From positions 123,264,719-123,328,718 of the forward strand of contig NC_080420.1 of the NCBI RefSeq assembly GCF_029873635.1: a stretch of 64,000 nt of DNA, read 5' to 3'. Source of the stretch: Malania oleifera (lineage: Eukaryota; Streptophyta; Magnoliopsida; Santalales; Ximeniaceae). This document shows, piece after piece, positions 37,801-45,589 of the stretch. A program made the position numbers and the translations under genes. The notes under the pieces were generated by a model that had not been told where the DNA came from, did not search any database, and saw only the letters and a list, made by a program, of their open reading frames with translations. The number at the start of each line of letters is the position of its first letter. The stretch's first letter is position 1.

Positions 37801-40800
37801 CACCATAGATAGCTGAAAAGTTTTATTTTTGGTATGTTTCATATAGAAAAATTCTTCTCCATTTATTTTCTGTGTTGAATGATCTTCCACCTTCTACATT
37901 ATTAAACCTGTTGGTGTTTTATTAAAAAGGAATAATTAGAGAACTATATTTTGGATACTTTCATGCTGTTTTTTTTTTTTTTAAATTTTATTTTATTTTA
38001 TATGTGGTGGTGGTGGAAGAAGGAACAATGTAGCATGTGGGCAAACTGGAGCAGGGGCCAACTCTTTGCGCCAAAGCCCCTTGTTTTTGCTCCTCCTTTT
38101 TGCCAACTCTGGTTGGTGTTGGAAAACATGTGCAAACTTCTTGTTGAAGTATGTGCAATTACGGAGATACCCACTGCCAGTTACCGAGTTTTATGCCTCT
38201 GAATCTTTATGTTTCTATATTATTGATGCAATTTCTATCTCAAGTATTTCCCCCTTCTAATTCCACAAATGAATGATCTTCCTTCTCTCTCTTTTTATTA
38301 TTCATCAATGATTGAGGTTGTCTTCTTTTCCCTCCTTTTATATCTTGTGAGTAATCATTAAGTCTTCTATGATTTTTCTTCTCCAGTTTATGAGACGTGC
38401 AAACTGGGAAGTCATTCCCCCCAAAGTTTGGGAAATCAAATGGAGATTGACTCTGCAAAATCTTCATCCCCTGGTTTTGTTTTACTTGATTGTCCTCAAT
38501 CAATGAAGATAGAAAGCAGTAATGCATCTCTTGTGGGATCAATAAGTGATTATTTCCTATCTCTGTCCAATGGATGGGATTTAACCAGTTTCCTTAGGTC
38601 TCTTTCAAGGGTTTTGAAAGCTCTGAAACTTGGTTCATGCTTGACAACAAATCCAAAAGAAGGAAATAGTGGTCCTTGTACGGTAAGTTGCATGTTATTT
38701 TCAATTCCACTATTTTATAGAAATTATTTATTTCAGCTTACTTAAGCTAAATCCTAGCATAATTGGTTGCGACTCTTAGTTCTTAATATTAGGTGGAGTG
38801 GTACTGTTTGCATGCACGAGTTGTGCTTTGTTGTTCCAGATGGTGTTAGCTTTTTGATACCACTATTCCACACCTCTCTGCTTTCTGTATTTATTTTCAG
38901 CTATATGGAGCTTTCATATGTCTTTTGACAGCCCTTAAGATATTGGTTCTAGAAGTTGAATTATCTTCCATCTCTCCTTGTACAGTTATACCTCAAAGCC
39001 ATGTACCATATGAATTAGGTGTCTTAATAAAACTGCTTTAAATATATATGAAAGGCTAGCTTTGGCATTATTTTAAATTTCTTAATTTAGTTTTAACATG
39101 TTCTTGCAATTGTTTTGGAAGAAATATTTATTGTTAAGCTCCTCACTGCACTTCCTGCTAGCACATGGCATTGGCGATTATCCCTGACTGCATGCCTGCC
39201 TGCAAGAACCATGCATTGGGAAGGAAGTTCTGAGGTGATTGTCAGGATGACCTAAACCAGGGCATTCCAATTGGAGTGTAACACCTGTGGAATTACATTA
39301 TTTAAATCTGTTGATTCATGACCCTCTGGCAGTTCATTTTTGAGACAATTCATTAGCCTAATGAGCACACCCGATATAATGGGGTGAATTAATGTATCAG
39401 AAAACAAAAAAAATACGCAGAGAAATATGTAGAGAGATGCTGATCTTTTGTTTCCTTTCCTCTTCTGACTAAAGGTTCTCTGCCATGTAACTTGTAAGGT
39501 GGCTTATTCAGATCATTAGTTCATTGTGTTACATTATGAAAGGACAATTTTTAGCTCTCCAATATGTTTAAGAGATTTTCTTTTCTTAATTTAGTCGCTT
39601 TTGCCTCATGTGCTTTGCTATTAGTTTATGATTGTTAAGGTTTGATATACATTGTTGTCCGACAATCTAACAGCTTAAGCTTTTAGATGAAGTGGTAATC
39701 CAACAATGATGAAGAAGAATCAGCGATTTCACTTATTTATTTATTCATTTTAATAAATTAGGTAATCTATGTGGTGTGCCCCTTCCCTGAGCCTACTGCA
39801 GTTCTTCAGACTCTTGTGGAATCTTCCATTGCTGTTGGATCAACCATTATTTCGTCAGACAAAGAGAGGAGATCCATATTGCAAAGTCAAGTTGGGAAGG
39901 CATTAAGCTGTTCAGCATCCGTGGATGAAGCATCAATATCAAACGTCCTTACTCTCTCAGGGTTTAGTATTCCTAAATTGGTACTACAAATTGTCACTGT
40001 TGATGCCATTTTTAGGGTTACTACGCCAGCTCTTAATGAGCTTGTTGTTCTTAAGGAGATTGCTTTCACAGTTTACAATAAGGCTCGGCGGATTTCGCGA
40101 GCATCCTATAATGATGCATTCCATTCATCGTCTTTACCAGGCAGATCTCATTCAGTTATGATGCAAATGACTTCAACAGGCCTTGGAGTGTGGAAGGATT
40201 GTGGTCCTCGAATTACAGGAACTTCCCTTCCGAGAGAGGGTGAACTTGATCCGAGCTCAAGGCCTGGGTCTTGGGATAGTACTTGGCAAAGCCCAAGGAC
40301 TGGAGGATTAAGCTGTGATCCAAACAGAATTGGGGAGTTTCTTTTCCAAGAGGAAACCCAGTACATGTTTGAACCACTTTTTATTCTTTCTGAACCTGGT
40401 TCTGTGGAACAAGGAGTCTCACCTACAGTGTTTGGTAATTCAGCATCAGAATCTTCTAGATTAATTTCTGATGACAATAGTGGCTTTATGCAAAGTTCTA
40501 GTTCAGCAGGCAGTGCTGATACTGGACCAACCTCCCAACTTGATGGATCAGAATCTGATGGCTTTGTATATGGCCATCAAAAGAATCTCCCAAGCATACA
40601 TTGTTGCTATGGATGGACAGAGGATTGGCGTTGGCTAGTTTGCATCTGGACAGATTCGAGGGGAGAATTGCTTGATAGCCATATATTCCCCTTCGGTGGA
40701 ATCAGCAGTAGGCAGGATACAAAGGGTCTACAATGCCTCTTTGTGCAAGTCCTACAGCAGGGCTGTCAGATACTTCAAGCATGCTGTTCTTCTGATTCTG

Positions 40801-43766
40801 GCATAGCCAAGCCTAGGGATTTCGTGATTACGCGCATTGGATGTTTTTATGAGCTTGAATGCCAAGGTACATGATTTGCTTCCATCATATTATATTTTTG
40901 ATCTTCCATTATTTTATAACTGTATATTGGGAAAATTACTGCCAGTTTCTACGTTTATTTTTTAGTATATTTAAGCAGCTTCTTGGTTTAATAATTCCAG
41001 GTATTTGCTTCATCAGAAAACTAAAAATAAATCATAAATTAAAACAACCATGTTACCTATGAGCTATATTTAGACTCTGAATTGTCCCACCTGTTGAGTT
41101 ATTCAGCACTAGCATGAAGAATAAGGGAAAGTGAGTTGCCACCTGCATGAGAATTTTGTCGTGATTGTCCACAGGGTATTGAATCTACTATAAGTCTTGG
41201 TGCCCCTTTTGCATTTTTTGACCTGGTGGATTTGGGAAGAACTGGCTTATTGATGAGTAGATATTGGGGTGTGGGGGGGGGGGGGGGGTGCACAAAGCTC
41301 CCGCATATGCACGGTCAGGGGAATTGGTGGGCGGATATCCGGTTTTTATTTATATCTGGAAGGGTATGGATTGGCCATTTTGATTGGGGGGTTCGTCCTC
41401 TATGTTTGGAAAGTTAGGAGCCAGATTTGATCTCTAAAGTTTTGGACCAGGTATTTTGGTCATTCAAGGTGGGGATCAGGCTGCTTTGATGGATTCTTTT
41501 TTTTTCCTTGTTTGACCAAATTCGTATGACGAAAAGCAATAGGTTGGAACATTTTTTATTTTTCCTCTCATGCACATTCCTAATTTGGTTACTAAAATGC
41601 TATTGTTCAGGCCTTGCACTTAGTTGGCACATTTGATAAGTTGTTGCCCTATTTATGTACTCATTTGGACTTGTGAACAGTTCTGAACATAGGCATTTTA
41701 GCATTGTTTGTTGTATGATCCGGGCTTCGTATTCGTTTCCAAATGTTGAAGCAAAACATTGTGCCATTTACTATGTTCTTATAATTATCTGATTTAAAAG
41801 GCCTGTCGCGAAACGTGGGGACTTTTCTTTTCTGTTGCCTGAGTTTCATTGTCCTTTTGTGTACACAGAGTGGCAGAAAGCCATTTATACTGTTGGGGGT
41901 TCTGATGTGAAAAAATGGCCACTGCAACTGCGCCGATCAGTACCTGATGGGATGTCTGTAAGCAGTAATGGGACTTCATTGCAGCAACAGGAGATGGGTT
42001 TGATTCAAGAGAGAACCTTACCTTCCTCGCCTAGCCTTTTGTACAGCTCTCACTCAAAAACTACTGGCTTTATGAAAGGTGCTTTAGGACAACCTGTAGC
42101 CAGAAAGCAGCTTATGAGTGGACATTCGGTTGACAGTTCAAGAGGTTTGCTTCAGTGGGTGCAGAGCATAAGTTTAGTCACCATTTCAATTGATCATTCA
42201 TTGCAGCTTGTTTTTCAAGCAGATTTATCACCTGGTATATTTTCTTTTTTACTTTCATGGCTTATGTCCTCCTTGTTGCTTTCATCCTACTGCAAGGCAC
42301 GACTTAGAAAACGTGAGTGAAAGGATTAAAGGAAAGAAAACATAATGGAATTTATTTTTTCTTGTTTGTTTATAAAGGAAAAAGAGAGAAATATAATATA
42401 TAATAAATCAATGGAGAATTTTTTTTAACTTTTCATCTCATTCACCTTTGTTTTCTAAAAATTTTAAATCATATTTGACCTAATTTTGATTCTTAGTTGT
42501 ATTTGATATAGAGAGAACAGAATGGGAAACTCATTTCTTTCTTATTTTCTTTTCCTTTCCCTTTTCTCTTAGGGTTGGTTGGGATCAAGGTTTTTGCTTG
42601 GGGGAAGGAAAGCAAAGGAAAATAAGGAGGAAACTAATTTTCCTTCTCTATTAAATACTGTAAAAAATGAAAGTTTGTTTTAGTATGATTAAAAATTAAG
42701 AAAAAATAAATATAACTAATGTGTAAAATTAAAATTTTGCTCATAAATTTAGTATATTTTTTATTTTCTTTCCCACTTTTCTTGATATCCAAACATGAAA
42801 ATGTGACTACTTTAATATTTTCCTTTCCTTTCCCTCTAATATTTTCCGCGTTACAAATGGAACTTTACAAAATCTTTGATCCAAATGAAGCCTAAAAGGC
42901 AATGTAATTTTTATCTGCTTGTTGGGAACTTTTTCCAGTTGAACATGCACTGATAGTTCATGTCTATAATAAGCACAAAAGGCATACAACTGAGGTCTTT
43001 CAAGTGGAAATGAGACCTTTTAATAGATAATGTCCAAGAGCGTTGCAATTGCAACTGCATGCATCATAGACTTGAATATTGGAATCTTTTTTGTTTGGTG
43101 GGTTGTGGGGTGGGGTTGGTTCAAATGAATTGATGAATTTTATTTTCTTGCACAGGAGGAACTCAAGGTGGCAGCATGATCAGTCCACAGAGCTATCTTG
43201 AAGGTTTCTCCCCAGTTAAGTCCCTTGGTTCTACATCTGCCTCGTACGTTCTCATTCCATCCCCCAGCATGCGCTTCCTTCCTCAGGCACCTCTCCAGCT
43301 CCCAACGTGCCTCACTGCTGAATCCCCGCCACTGGCCCATCTCCTACACAGCAAAGGCTCTGCAATTCCCTTCTCCACAGGCTTCGTTGTTTCAAAAGCC
43401 GTACCCTCCATGAGAAAAGATTCTAAGAGCAACTTAAAAGAAGAATGGCCTTCCGTTCTTTCAGTCAGTCTCATTGATTACTATGGAGGCAATAACGCAA
43501 CCCAAGAAAAAATGGTTAGAGGAATAGCCAAGCAGGTTCCAAGGAGTTTGAGCTCTGAGGGTCGAGATCTCGAGATTGAGACACATTTGATTCTCGAGAC
43601 ACTTGCTGCAGAGCTTCATGCTTTGTCATGGATGACGGTTAGCCCGGCATACTTGGACAGGAGAACTCCCCTCCCTTTTCACTGTGACATGGTTTTGAGA
43701 TTGAGAAGGCTTCTTCATTTTGCTGATAAAGAGCTCTCTCAGCAGGTGGAAAAGCCACAAGCTTAG
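381..43766 (+). CDS. MED13: Mediator complex subunit 13 (MED13), 5'-partial, 21 exons visible
   Basis: Nuclear transcription co-regulator; in plants MED13 (GRAND CENTRAL) links the CDK8-cyclin C-MED12 kinase module to core Mediator. Exons read from the sequence: 381-454, 554-693, 794-880, 1049-1136, 1212-1295, 10482-10559, 10782-10858, 21095-21173, 21292-21615, 22064-22123, 23177-23420, 27123-27392, 28134-29498, 35954-36221, 36298-36445, 37242-37329, 37662-37740, 38387-38682, 39762-40866, 41869-42234, 43156-43766. Each is bounded by AG and GT, and phases carry through all 20 junctions without a stop, giving 1976 residues; plant MED13 proteins are about 1900-2000. Recognisable MED13 blocks include [15 protein letters not shown] at the start, [33 protein letters not shown] and, near the C-terminus, [21 protein letters not shown]. 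The first exon (about 8 codons with the ATG) is outside the window. The gene looks intact despite introns of up to 10 kb. Exon borders are inferred by eye; one donor (36221 or 36227) is ambiguous. Confidence 0.95.
1721..2117 (-). repeat. LTR (3' LTR in element orientation)
   Basis: Begins TGATGCAGG and ends CCTACATCA as read on +, near-perfect inverted ends. It includes TATTTATAAGAAAGCC, a TATA-like block. Confidence 0.85.
3595..3904 (+). repeat. Microsatellite (TA)n(TGTA)n and about 112-bp GA-rich tandem duplication in the gypsy element leader
   Basis: (TA)n then (TATG)n at about 3595-3648 is followed by two tandem copies starting near 3681 and 3793. Both contain AGAAGAAGATGGGAGGTTGG and, about 80 bp on, GACAGCCACAGAATTC. 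A third partial copy starts near 3890. Confidence 0.7.
4101..4112 (-). other. Primer binding site for initiator tRNA-Met
   Basis: GCTCTGATACCA on +, i.e. TGGTATCAGAGC on the element strand, 2 bp inside the LTR at 4115. It fixes the orientation of the element. Confidence 0.85.
4115..4503 (-). repeat. LTR (5' LTR in element orientation)
   Basis: Partner of the LTR at 1721, next to the tRNA-Met primer binding site. It differs from its partner by scattered substitutions and small gaps, including loss of a short GA-rich stretch. Confidence 0.85.
4504..5100 (+). other. Intron sequence with (TC)n(AC)n(GC)n tract
   Basis: About 4674-4722 runs CT repeats into CACACG and then CGCGCGCGCATGCGCGC. Nothing coding is seen; the right part may be the 5' UTR of the L1 element that follows. 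Confidence 0.4.
5100..6170 (+). pseudogene. L1-type LINE fragment A: 5' end and ORF1 start
   Basis: Broken ORF1 is read over 5372-5987 in two frames. The first (5372-5626) contains [20 protein letters not shown] and [13 protein letters not shown]; the second (5526-5987) contains KKRTFAEVV, like the ORF1 (DUF4283-type RNA-binding) region of plant L1 elements. A frameshift near 5600 joins them. It is the + block of a +/-/+ LINE. Confidence 0.6.
6171..8130 (-). pseudogene. L1-type LINE fragment B: rest of ORF1 and apurinic endonuclease, inverted
   Basis: On the minus strand 6327-6629 reads [19 protein letters not shown] and later LIYPL and DRFLI-like pieces: the C-terminal half of an L1 endonuclease (GGDFN box). 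Continuing to about 6180 it reads [11 protein letters not shown], the segment just before reverse transcriptase. Minus-strand frames at 6812-8069 look like ORF1 C-terminal and endonuclease-linker sequence. Many stops and frameshifts; dead. Confidence 0.6.
8131..9650 (+). pseudogene. L1-type LINE fragment C: reverse transcriptase C-terminus, zf-RVT region and 3' end
   Basis: 8145-8581 (two frames) reads [34 protein letters not shown] and [20 protein letters not shown], the thumb region of plant L1 reverse transcriptase. 8640-9120 reads like the zf-RVT region. The polymerase core (YADD box) between blocks B and C is missing. A G14 run (8526-8539) interrupts the frame at the EEGGLGLG position. 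Confidence 0.7.
9651..10481 (+). other. MED13: Rest of the 9.2-kb MED13 intron
   Basis: T-rich sequence with the LINE tail at its left edge and the acceptor TTTCTTTGTAG at 10481. No gene seen. Confidence 0.6.
10482..10858 (+). CDS. MED13: MED13 exon cluster 2 (two exons)
   Basis: Exons 10482-10559 and 10782-10858 encode [19 protein letters not shown]... and [20 protein letters not shown], continuing the N-terminal domain (about residues 157-209). The donor after the first exon is AAA|GTACGT, which overlaps the last codon. The pair sits as an island between two introns of 9.2 and 10.2 kb, both filled with transposons. Confidence 0.92.
10859..12440 (+). other. MED13: MED13 intron, unassigned sequence
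   Basis: 11100-12400 contains short open frames (11419-11703, 12008-12229) without motifs I recognise; they may be an eroded retroelement. No supported gene. Confidence 0.4.
12449..12808 (+). pseudogene. Orphan retrotransposon gag fragment with CCHC zinc knuckle
   Basis: The 119-residue frame contains [14 protein letters not shown], a C-x2-C-x4-H-x4-C zinc knuckle, after a polar linker and before an acidic tail ([10 protein letters not shown]). This matches the gag C-terminus of plant gypsy (chromovirus-like) elements. No protease or polymerase follows, and the neighbouring LTR at 12910 points the other way if oriented like its relatives, so the two probably belong to different elements. Confidence 0.7.
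12910..13324 (-). repeat. Lone LTR of the same family as the 1721-4503 element
   Basis: Starts TGATGCAGGGGCAACATCAAGG and ends TTCTACATCA on +, matching the other LTRs over its left half and diverging in the right third. No primer site or purine tract lies beside it, so it is solo or broken. The flanking 5-mers (AAGAA, GGAAC) are not a target duplication. Confidence 0.75.
13326..14075 (-). pseudogene. L1-type reverse transcriptase fragment
   Basis: Minus strand 13515-13871 reads [20 protein letters not shown], then [12 protein letters not shown] and [20 protein letters not shown]: palm-domain motifs of plant L1 reverse transcriptase, ending in a frameshifted ADD region. The element is truncated at both ends. 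Confidence 0.8.
14076..15220 (+). other. MED13: MED13 intron, no recognised feature
   Basis: AT-rich sequence with no open frame or repeat that I can assign. Confidence 0.5.
16139..16549 (+). pseudogene. RTE LINE endonuclease, longest remaining frame
   Basis: 136 codons with [12 protein letters not shown] and [20 protein letters not shown] and a Ser-Gln-Ile-Asp motif near the end (family motif SQIDY; here followed by Ile and a T-run frameshift). The N-terminal catalytic motifs are in a separate frame at 15910-16105. Confidence 0.8.
17163..18160 (+). pseudogene. RTE LINE reverse transcriptase region, frame-broken
   Basis: Palm motifs appear in successive frames over 17163-18100. The frame shifts near 17775 and 17900, and the metal-binding Asp pair is Asn-Asp. 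Confidence 0.8.
18303..18635 (+). pseudogene. RTE LINE C-terminal region
   Basis: 110 codons with [20 protein letters not shown] and [20 protein letters not shown], the conserved post-polymerase tail of RTE LINEs. The same peptide is encoded, inverted, at 30364-30651. Confidence 0.85.
19507..19522 (+). repeat. C16 homopolymer
   Basis: Uninterrupted run of cytosines just outside the right inverted end at 19498. Confidence 0.9.
19817..19855 (+). repeat. (TA)n microsatellite
   Basis: About 19 TA units in the MED13 intron. Confidence 0.95.
19860..21094 (+). other. MED13: Right end of the 10.2-kb MED13 intron
   Basis: No gene. 20229-20429 is a short open frame without known motifs, possibly LINE leader sequence. 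The acceptor TGTTTTGGCAG ends at 21094. Confidence 0.5.
21095..23420 (+). CDS. MED13: MED13 exon cluster 3 (four exons, end of N-terminal domain, Ser/Asn-rich linker)
   Basis: Exons 21095-21173, 21292-21615, 22064-22123 and 23177-23420. The first two carry the strongly conserved block around [16 protein letters not shown] and [17 protein letters not shown]. The third is only 60 bp and encodes [19 protein letters not shown]. The fourth holds a low-complexity tract of serine and asparagine (about residues 382-400, built from AGY/AAT codons) that begins the disordered middle of MED13. It ends in phase 0 at LKL. Confidence 0.92.
23490..24493. mobile_element. hAT-like non-autonomous DNA transposon (1004 bp)
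   Basis: Ends CAATGTTTTAAAAGGC and GCCTTTTAAAACACTG are inverted copies. The flanking 8-mers GTTTATTT (23482-23489) and GTGTATTT (24494-24501) match at 7 of 8, the target-site length of hAT elements. No transposase. A GA-rich tandem array fills the middle, and words AAGGC/GAGGC fill the subterminal regions. Confidence 0.8.
23946..24181 (+). repeat. Two 118-bp tandem units inside the hAT-like element
   Basis: Units at 23946-24063 and 24064-24181 are nearly identical and both contain CAAGCTTGGAAAGAGACGAG and GGGGTCGTCGACTCGT. Shorter related pieces extend left to about 23760. The open frames on both strands here are by-products of the repeat. Confidence 0.85.
24502..25045 (-). pseudogene. L1-type LINE 3' region (zf-RVT), minus strand
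   Basis: The reverse strand reads [20 protein letters not shown] and [20 protein letters not shown] with stops: the HCCC-type zf-RVT domain after L1 reverse transcriptase. It lies head-on to the next LINE piece. Confidence 0.6.
25060..26335 (+). pseudogene. L1-type LINE 3' region (RT thumb, zf-RVT, 3' end), plus strand
   Basis: Reads DFLWSGV-, SWKIACRPK- and [15 protein letters not shown] segments near 25110-25240, then [17 protein letters not shown] near 25460, ending in a T-rich tail around 26330. It is related to block C at 8131-9650. G10 and G14 runs at 25201-25210 and 25821-25834. Confidence 0.65.
26336..27122 (+). other. MED13: MED13 intron end, no recognised feature
   Basis: Ordinary T-rich intron ending TTTTTTACTGCAG. 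Confidence 0.6.
27123..29498 (+). CDS. MED13: MED13 exon cluster 4 (two exons, acidic patch and large 1365-bp exon)
   Basis: Exon 27123-27392 begins [11 protein letters not shown] and contains the acidic tract [15 protein letters not shown] followed by [20 protein letters not shown], a block typical of plant MED13. Exon 28134-29498 is exactly 455 codons, phase 0 at both ends. It starts [13 protein letters not shown] and ends near ELADPLSAD. The apparent open frame to 28098 on the left is intron read-through: the acceptor is GATGAAG|CCTCCAGG. The large exon includes [20 protein letters not shown] and [17 protein letters not shown]. Confidence 0.93.
30225..31053 (-). mobile_element. 5'-truncated RTE LINE copy inserted into the older LINE, minus strand
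   Basis: Starts on + with the complement of the RTE 3' end (AACAACAACAAAACCAAGAC, then CCCACTAGGTGGGGTCGGC) and ends in the reverse transcriptase region. The 16-bp sequence GAATGCCAAATAATAC flanks both sides (30209-30224, 31054-31069), a perfect target duplication. It carries C-terminal RTE frames (30364-30651 minus) and [20 protein letters not shown] with the catalytic Asp pair intact. 5' truncation is typical of LINE insertion. Confidence 0.92.
31585..32200. mobile_element. hAT-like non-autonomous DNA transposon (616 bp)
   Basis: Ends CAGTGTTTTAGAAGGC and GCCTTTTAAAACATTG are inverted copies. GTTTTTAT flanks both sides exactly (31577-31584, 32201-32208), an 8-bp target duplication as made by hAT transposases. 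Same family as 23490-24493; no coding capacity. Confidence 0.9.
32720..33960 (+). pseudogene. L1-type LINE 3' fragment
   Basis: Reads [20 protein letters not shown] and [20 protein letters not shown], then [19 protein letters not shown], in broken + frames: end of L1 reverse transcriptase and the zf-RVT region. Confidence 0.65.
33970..35156 (+). other. MED13: MED13 intron with a short tandem duplication
   Basis: 34109-34148 and 34163-34204 repeat TAAAAGGATTTGATAGC and AGGATGTTCCAT about 55 bp apart. A (TA)n run is near 34300-34326. Nothing else recognised. Confidence 0.5.
35171..35252 (+). mobile_element. 82-bp RTE LINE 3'-end stub
   Basis: Contains AAAAGGATTCATGTAGCTGA and CCCCGCC, the RTE 3' end, with a TTG/TCG-rich tail. 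TTTAGTTATTAGGT flanks it on both sides (35157-35170, 35253-35266), a perfect 14-bp target duplication. Confidence 0.88.
35267..35953 (+). other. MED13: MED13 intron end
   Basis: (CT)n at 35501-35520; no gene. The acceptor TTGCCTCAG ends at 35953. Confidence 0.6.
35954..38682 (+). CDS. MED13: MED13 exon cluster 5 (five exons, start of C-terminal domain)
   Basis: Exons 35954-36221 (or 36227), 36298-36445, 37242-37329, 37662-37740 and 38387-38682. They encode [20 protein letters not shown], then [58 protein letters not shown] and the stretch ending NSGPCT. The GY|QDDW junction is split GG|G. A tRNA-derived SINE (37386-37555) sits in the intron after the third of these, 56 bp past the donor. Confidence 0.92.
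37386..37555 (+). mobile_element. tRNA-derived SINE (Au-like) in a MED13 intron
   Basis: Starts TGAGGGCGAGCCTTGACACA and carries a B-box-like GGTCACAGGTTCAATTG, then CCCACCCTAGACTACCCC and GGGAGCCTTACACAGTGG, the layout of plant Au-type tRNA-derived SINEs. GTTTGTGTGAT (37375-37385) and GTTTGTGTAAT (37556-37566) flank it, 10 of 11 matching. The family name is from memory and tentative. Confidence 0.75.
38683..39761 (+). other. MED13: MED13 intron, no recognised feature
   Basis: 1.1 kb of T-rich sequence between CACGGTAAGT and TAAATTAG. No repeat or gene seen. Confidence 0.6.
39762..43766 (+). CDS. MED13: MED13 exon cluster 6 (three exons, C-terminal MID/PIWI-like and terminal domain, stop)
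   Basis: Exon 39762-40866 (1105 bp) begins [18 protein letters not shown] and carries [20 protein letters not shown] and [20 protein letters not shown], the conserved Med13 C-terminal core. Exon 41869-42234 starts [11 protein letters not shown] and includes [20 protein letters not shown]. The last exon runs from 43156 to a TAG at 43764-43766 and includes [20 protein letters not shown] and [20 protein letters not shown]. The stop position fits the normal end of the family ([12 protein letters not shown] then a short tail). Confidence 0.94.
40867..41868 (+). other. MED13: MED13 intron with G16 run
   Basis: A homopolymer of 16 G lies at 41273-41288. No gene; the surrounding short frames have no known motif. 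Confidence 0.6.
42572..42892. mobile_element. Probable MITE in the last-but-one MED13 intron
   Basis: Ends GGGTTGGTTGGGATCAAGG and CTTTGATCCAAATGAAGCC are imperfect inverted copies around an AT-rich, non-coding 320 bp. It resembles the 47693-48071 element. Target duplication not clear. Confidence 0.5.
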
Positions 43767-44340
43767 GCTAGAAATATGGCAGGCAAAAAGAAAATCCACC
43801 CACCAAACCTGCACCTTTGGTCTATTGTGCTTTGTCTGCTTTCATATTTCCATGTAAATTAATTGTTGCATTTAAAATTATGTATGTAACATTAGCCAGC
43901 CCATTTGTGGCAGCCTTTTTGGATTTCCCAGAAGGTAAAATAGCAGTCTGGGAAGAAGAAATCTGTAAATCTTTTAACAGATGTAGCAACAGAACAGAAC
44001 ATCAGTTTCTTTAATTTTATTTGTGTATAGATCTGTTTATTAATTTGTTTGAGAACAGTGTTGGAACCCTTCTCTTCTTAATTGTGAAAGTTCATTATTT
44101 TCTATAAGATGACGACTGGTGTTATGCACAAATTGCAATTTTTTTTTTTTTTGAGTTTATCATTTGTGTGAATGACATTGAAGTAGCATTCAAAGAAAAA
44201 AGAAAAAAAAAAAAAAAACTTCATTAACATGATATTTGTCCCCTCCAAATATTCTATTCTAGATCCGTATGTTAATTTTTTTTTTTTGGTCAAAACCACA
44301 TCTCTCTAAAAAAATAAAATAAAATAAAATGTATCCTACC
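43767..44340 (+). other. MED13: MED13 3' UTR and downstream flank
   Basis: Sequence after the stop codon to about 44050 is the likely 3' UTR; no perfect AATAAA stands out. Poly-A/T runs near 44140-44220 and (AAAAT)n near 44310 follow. Confidence 0.5.
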
Positions 44341-45589
44341 CAACAATAAGTCTTTGAAGATGCAATAGTTTATATGTGCAGAATACAAATCTTCATACCC
44401 AATAGAGAGGGATTAAATTTGAATTTATATCTAAATTTGTTCAAATTTACCTAAAATTAAATCTAATATTTAAAATTCACACTCTTAAATATAATGACAG
44501 GATAATTTAATAAAAGTAAATGCAAAGAGAATGTAGAAAGAATCGAAAAAGAGGGTGTATTGTTTTTTGGCTGCAAGTGCTTAAATAGAAATGATAATGG
44601 TTATCTTTTTGTGGAGAGTTGTCTTTACAAATTTAAATTTGAAGTTTGATCGTGTAACTGTTAATTTTTCTGATAAAAAAAAAAAAAAGTTGAAGGGTTG
44701 AACTAGCTAGAGAATTGGTTTTTGATTTTTGGTTTCATTGATCTATTTTATTCCATTTAAAAAATTAATAGAAAAGCAAATGATCACTGCTAATTTATAT
44801 TTTTCTTTTTTATCCAATTTTGTTACTCTACTATGGATACATTCATTGTCTCCATCTACACAACACTATCCGATATAGATGTTAAAAAATGAAAGCCGAT
44901 TTTCGCATTTACGGTACATGACGATCACATTCAATTAATAAGAAAAAGAATGCGCAGAAACTCTTAGTAACTTTCAAGGGCTTGCTCTGGTGCTTAAGTA
45001 TGGATCGAGAAAGTGTATAAAAACGAGCAATGATATTGAAACTACATCATTGAGTGATGACTTATCTTCTTCTATGTTCTCTTTTTATAATGACAAGACC
45101 CTTCAGATAATAGATAATACATCGCACTTAATTTAAAAACATAAGATTATAAAGATAGATTTGTTTATGCTGTCAATTTTTCTATTTTTGTCACTCGTTT
45201 TCAGATATTTACCGAAAAACTCAAACTTAGATTTTGTGATTTTTAATTTTCTTTATTAGCCTTTATCAGATATTTTAATATCTAGAAACAATTTTTTGGA
45301 TTAAATCATTTATTTATATACTTTAAAATAAAAATAAAAATAAAAATAAAAATAAAATGATCATACGATTTTAAATATAATTAAAACAAAAATATAAACA
45401 AATTTGAAAAATAATTATAAAATCAATTACAAAATACTTTTACAAATTTTCAATTGTCATGTTCAATAAAATTTTATTATAAAGTAAATTTTAAAAAAAT
45501 ATAAAAATTAAGTAAGAAATAATTTTAATATTTTAATTCTATTGTAGTATTTAAAAAAAAATATTTATTACTTGTAATTTTATTATTTT

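Noticed and set aside
40148..40477. Minus-strand frame of 109 codons
   Set aside because: Shadow of the large MED13 exon 39762-40866.
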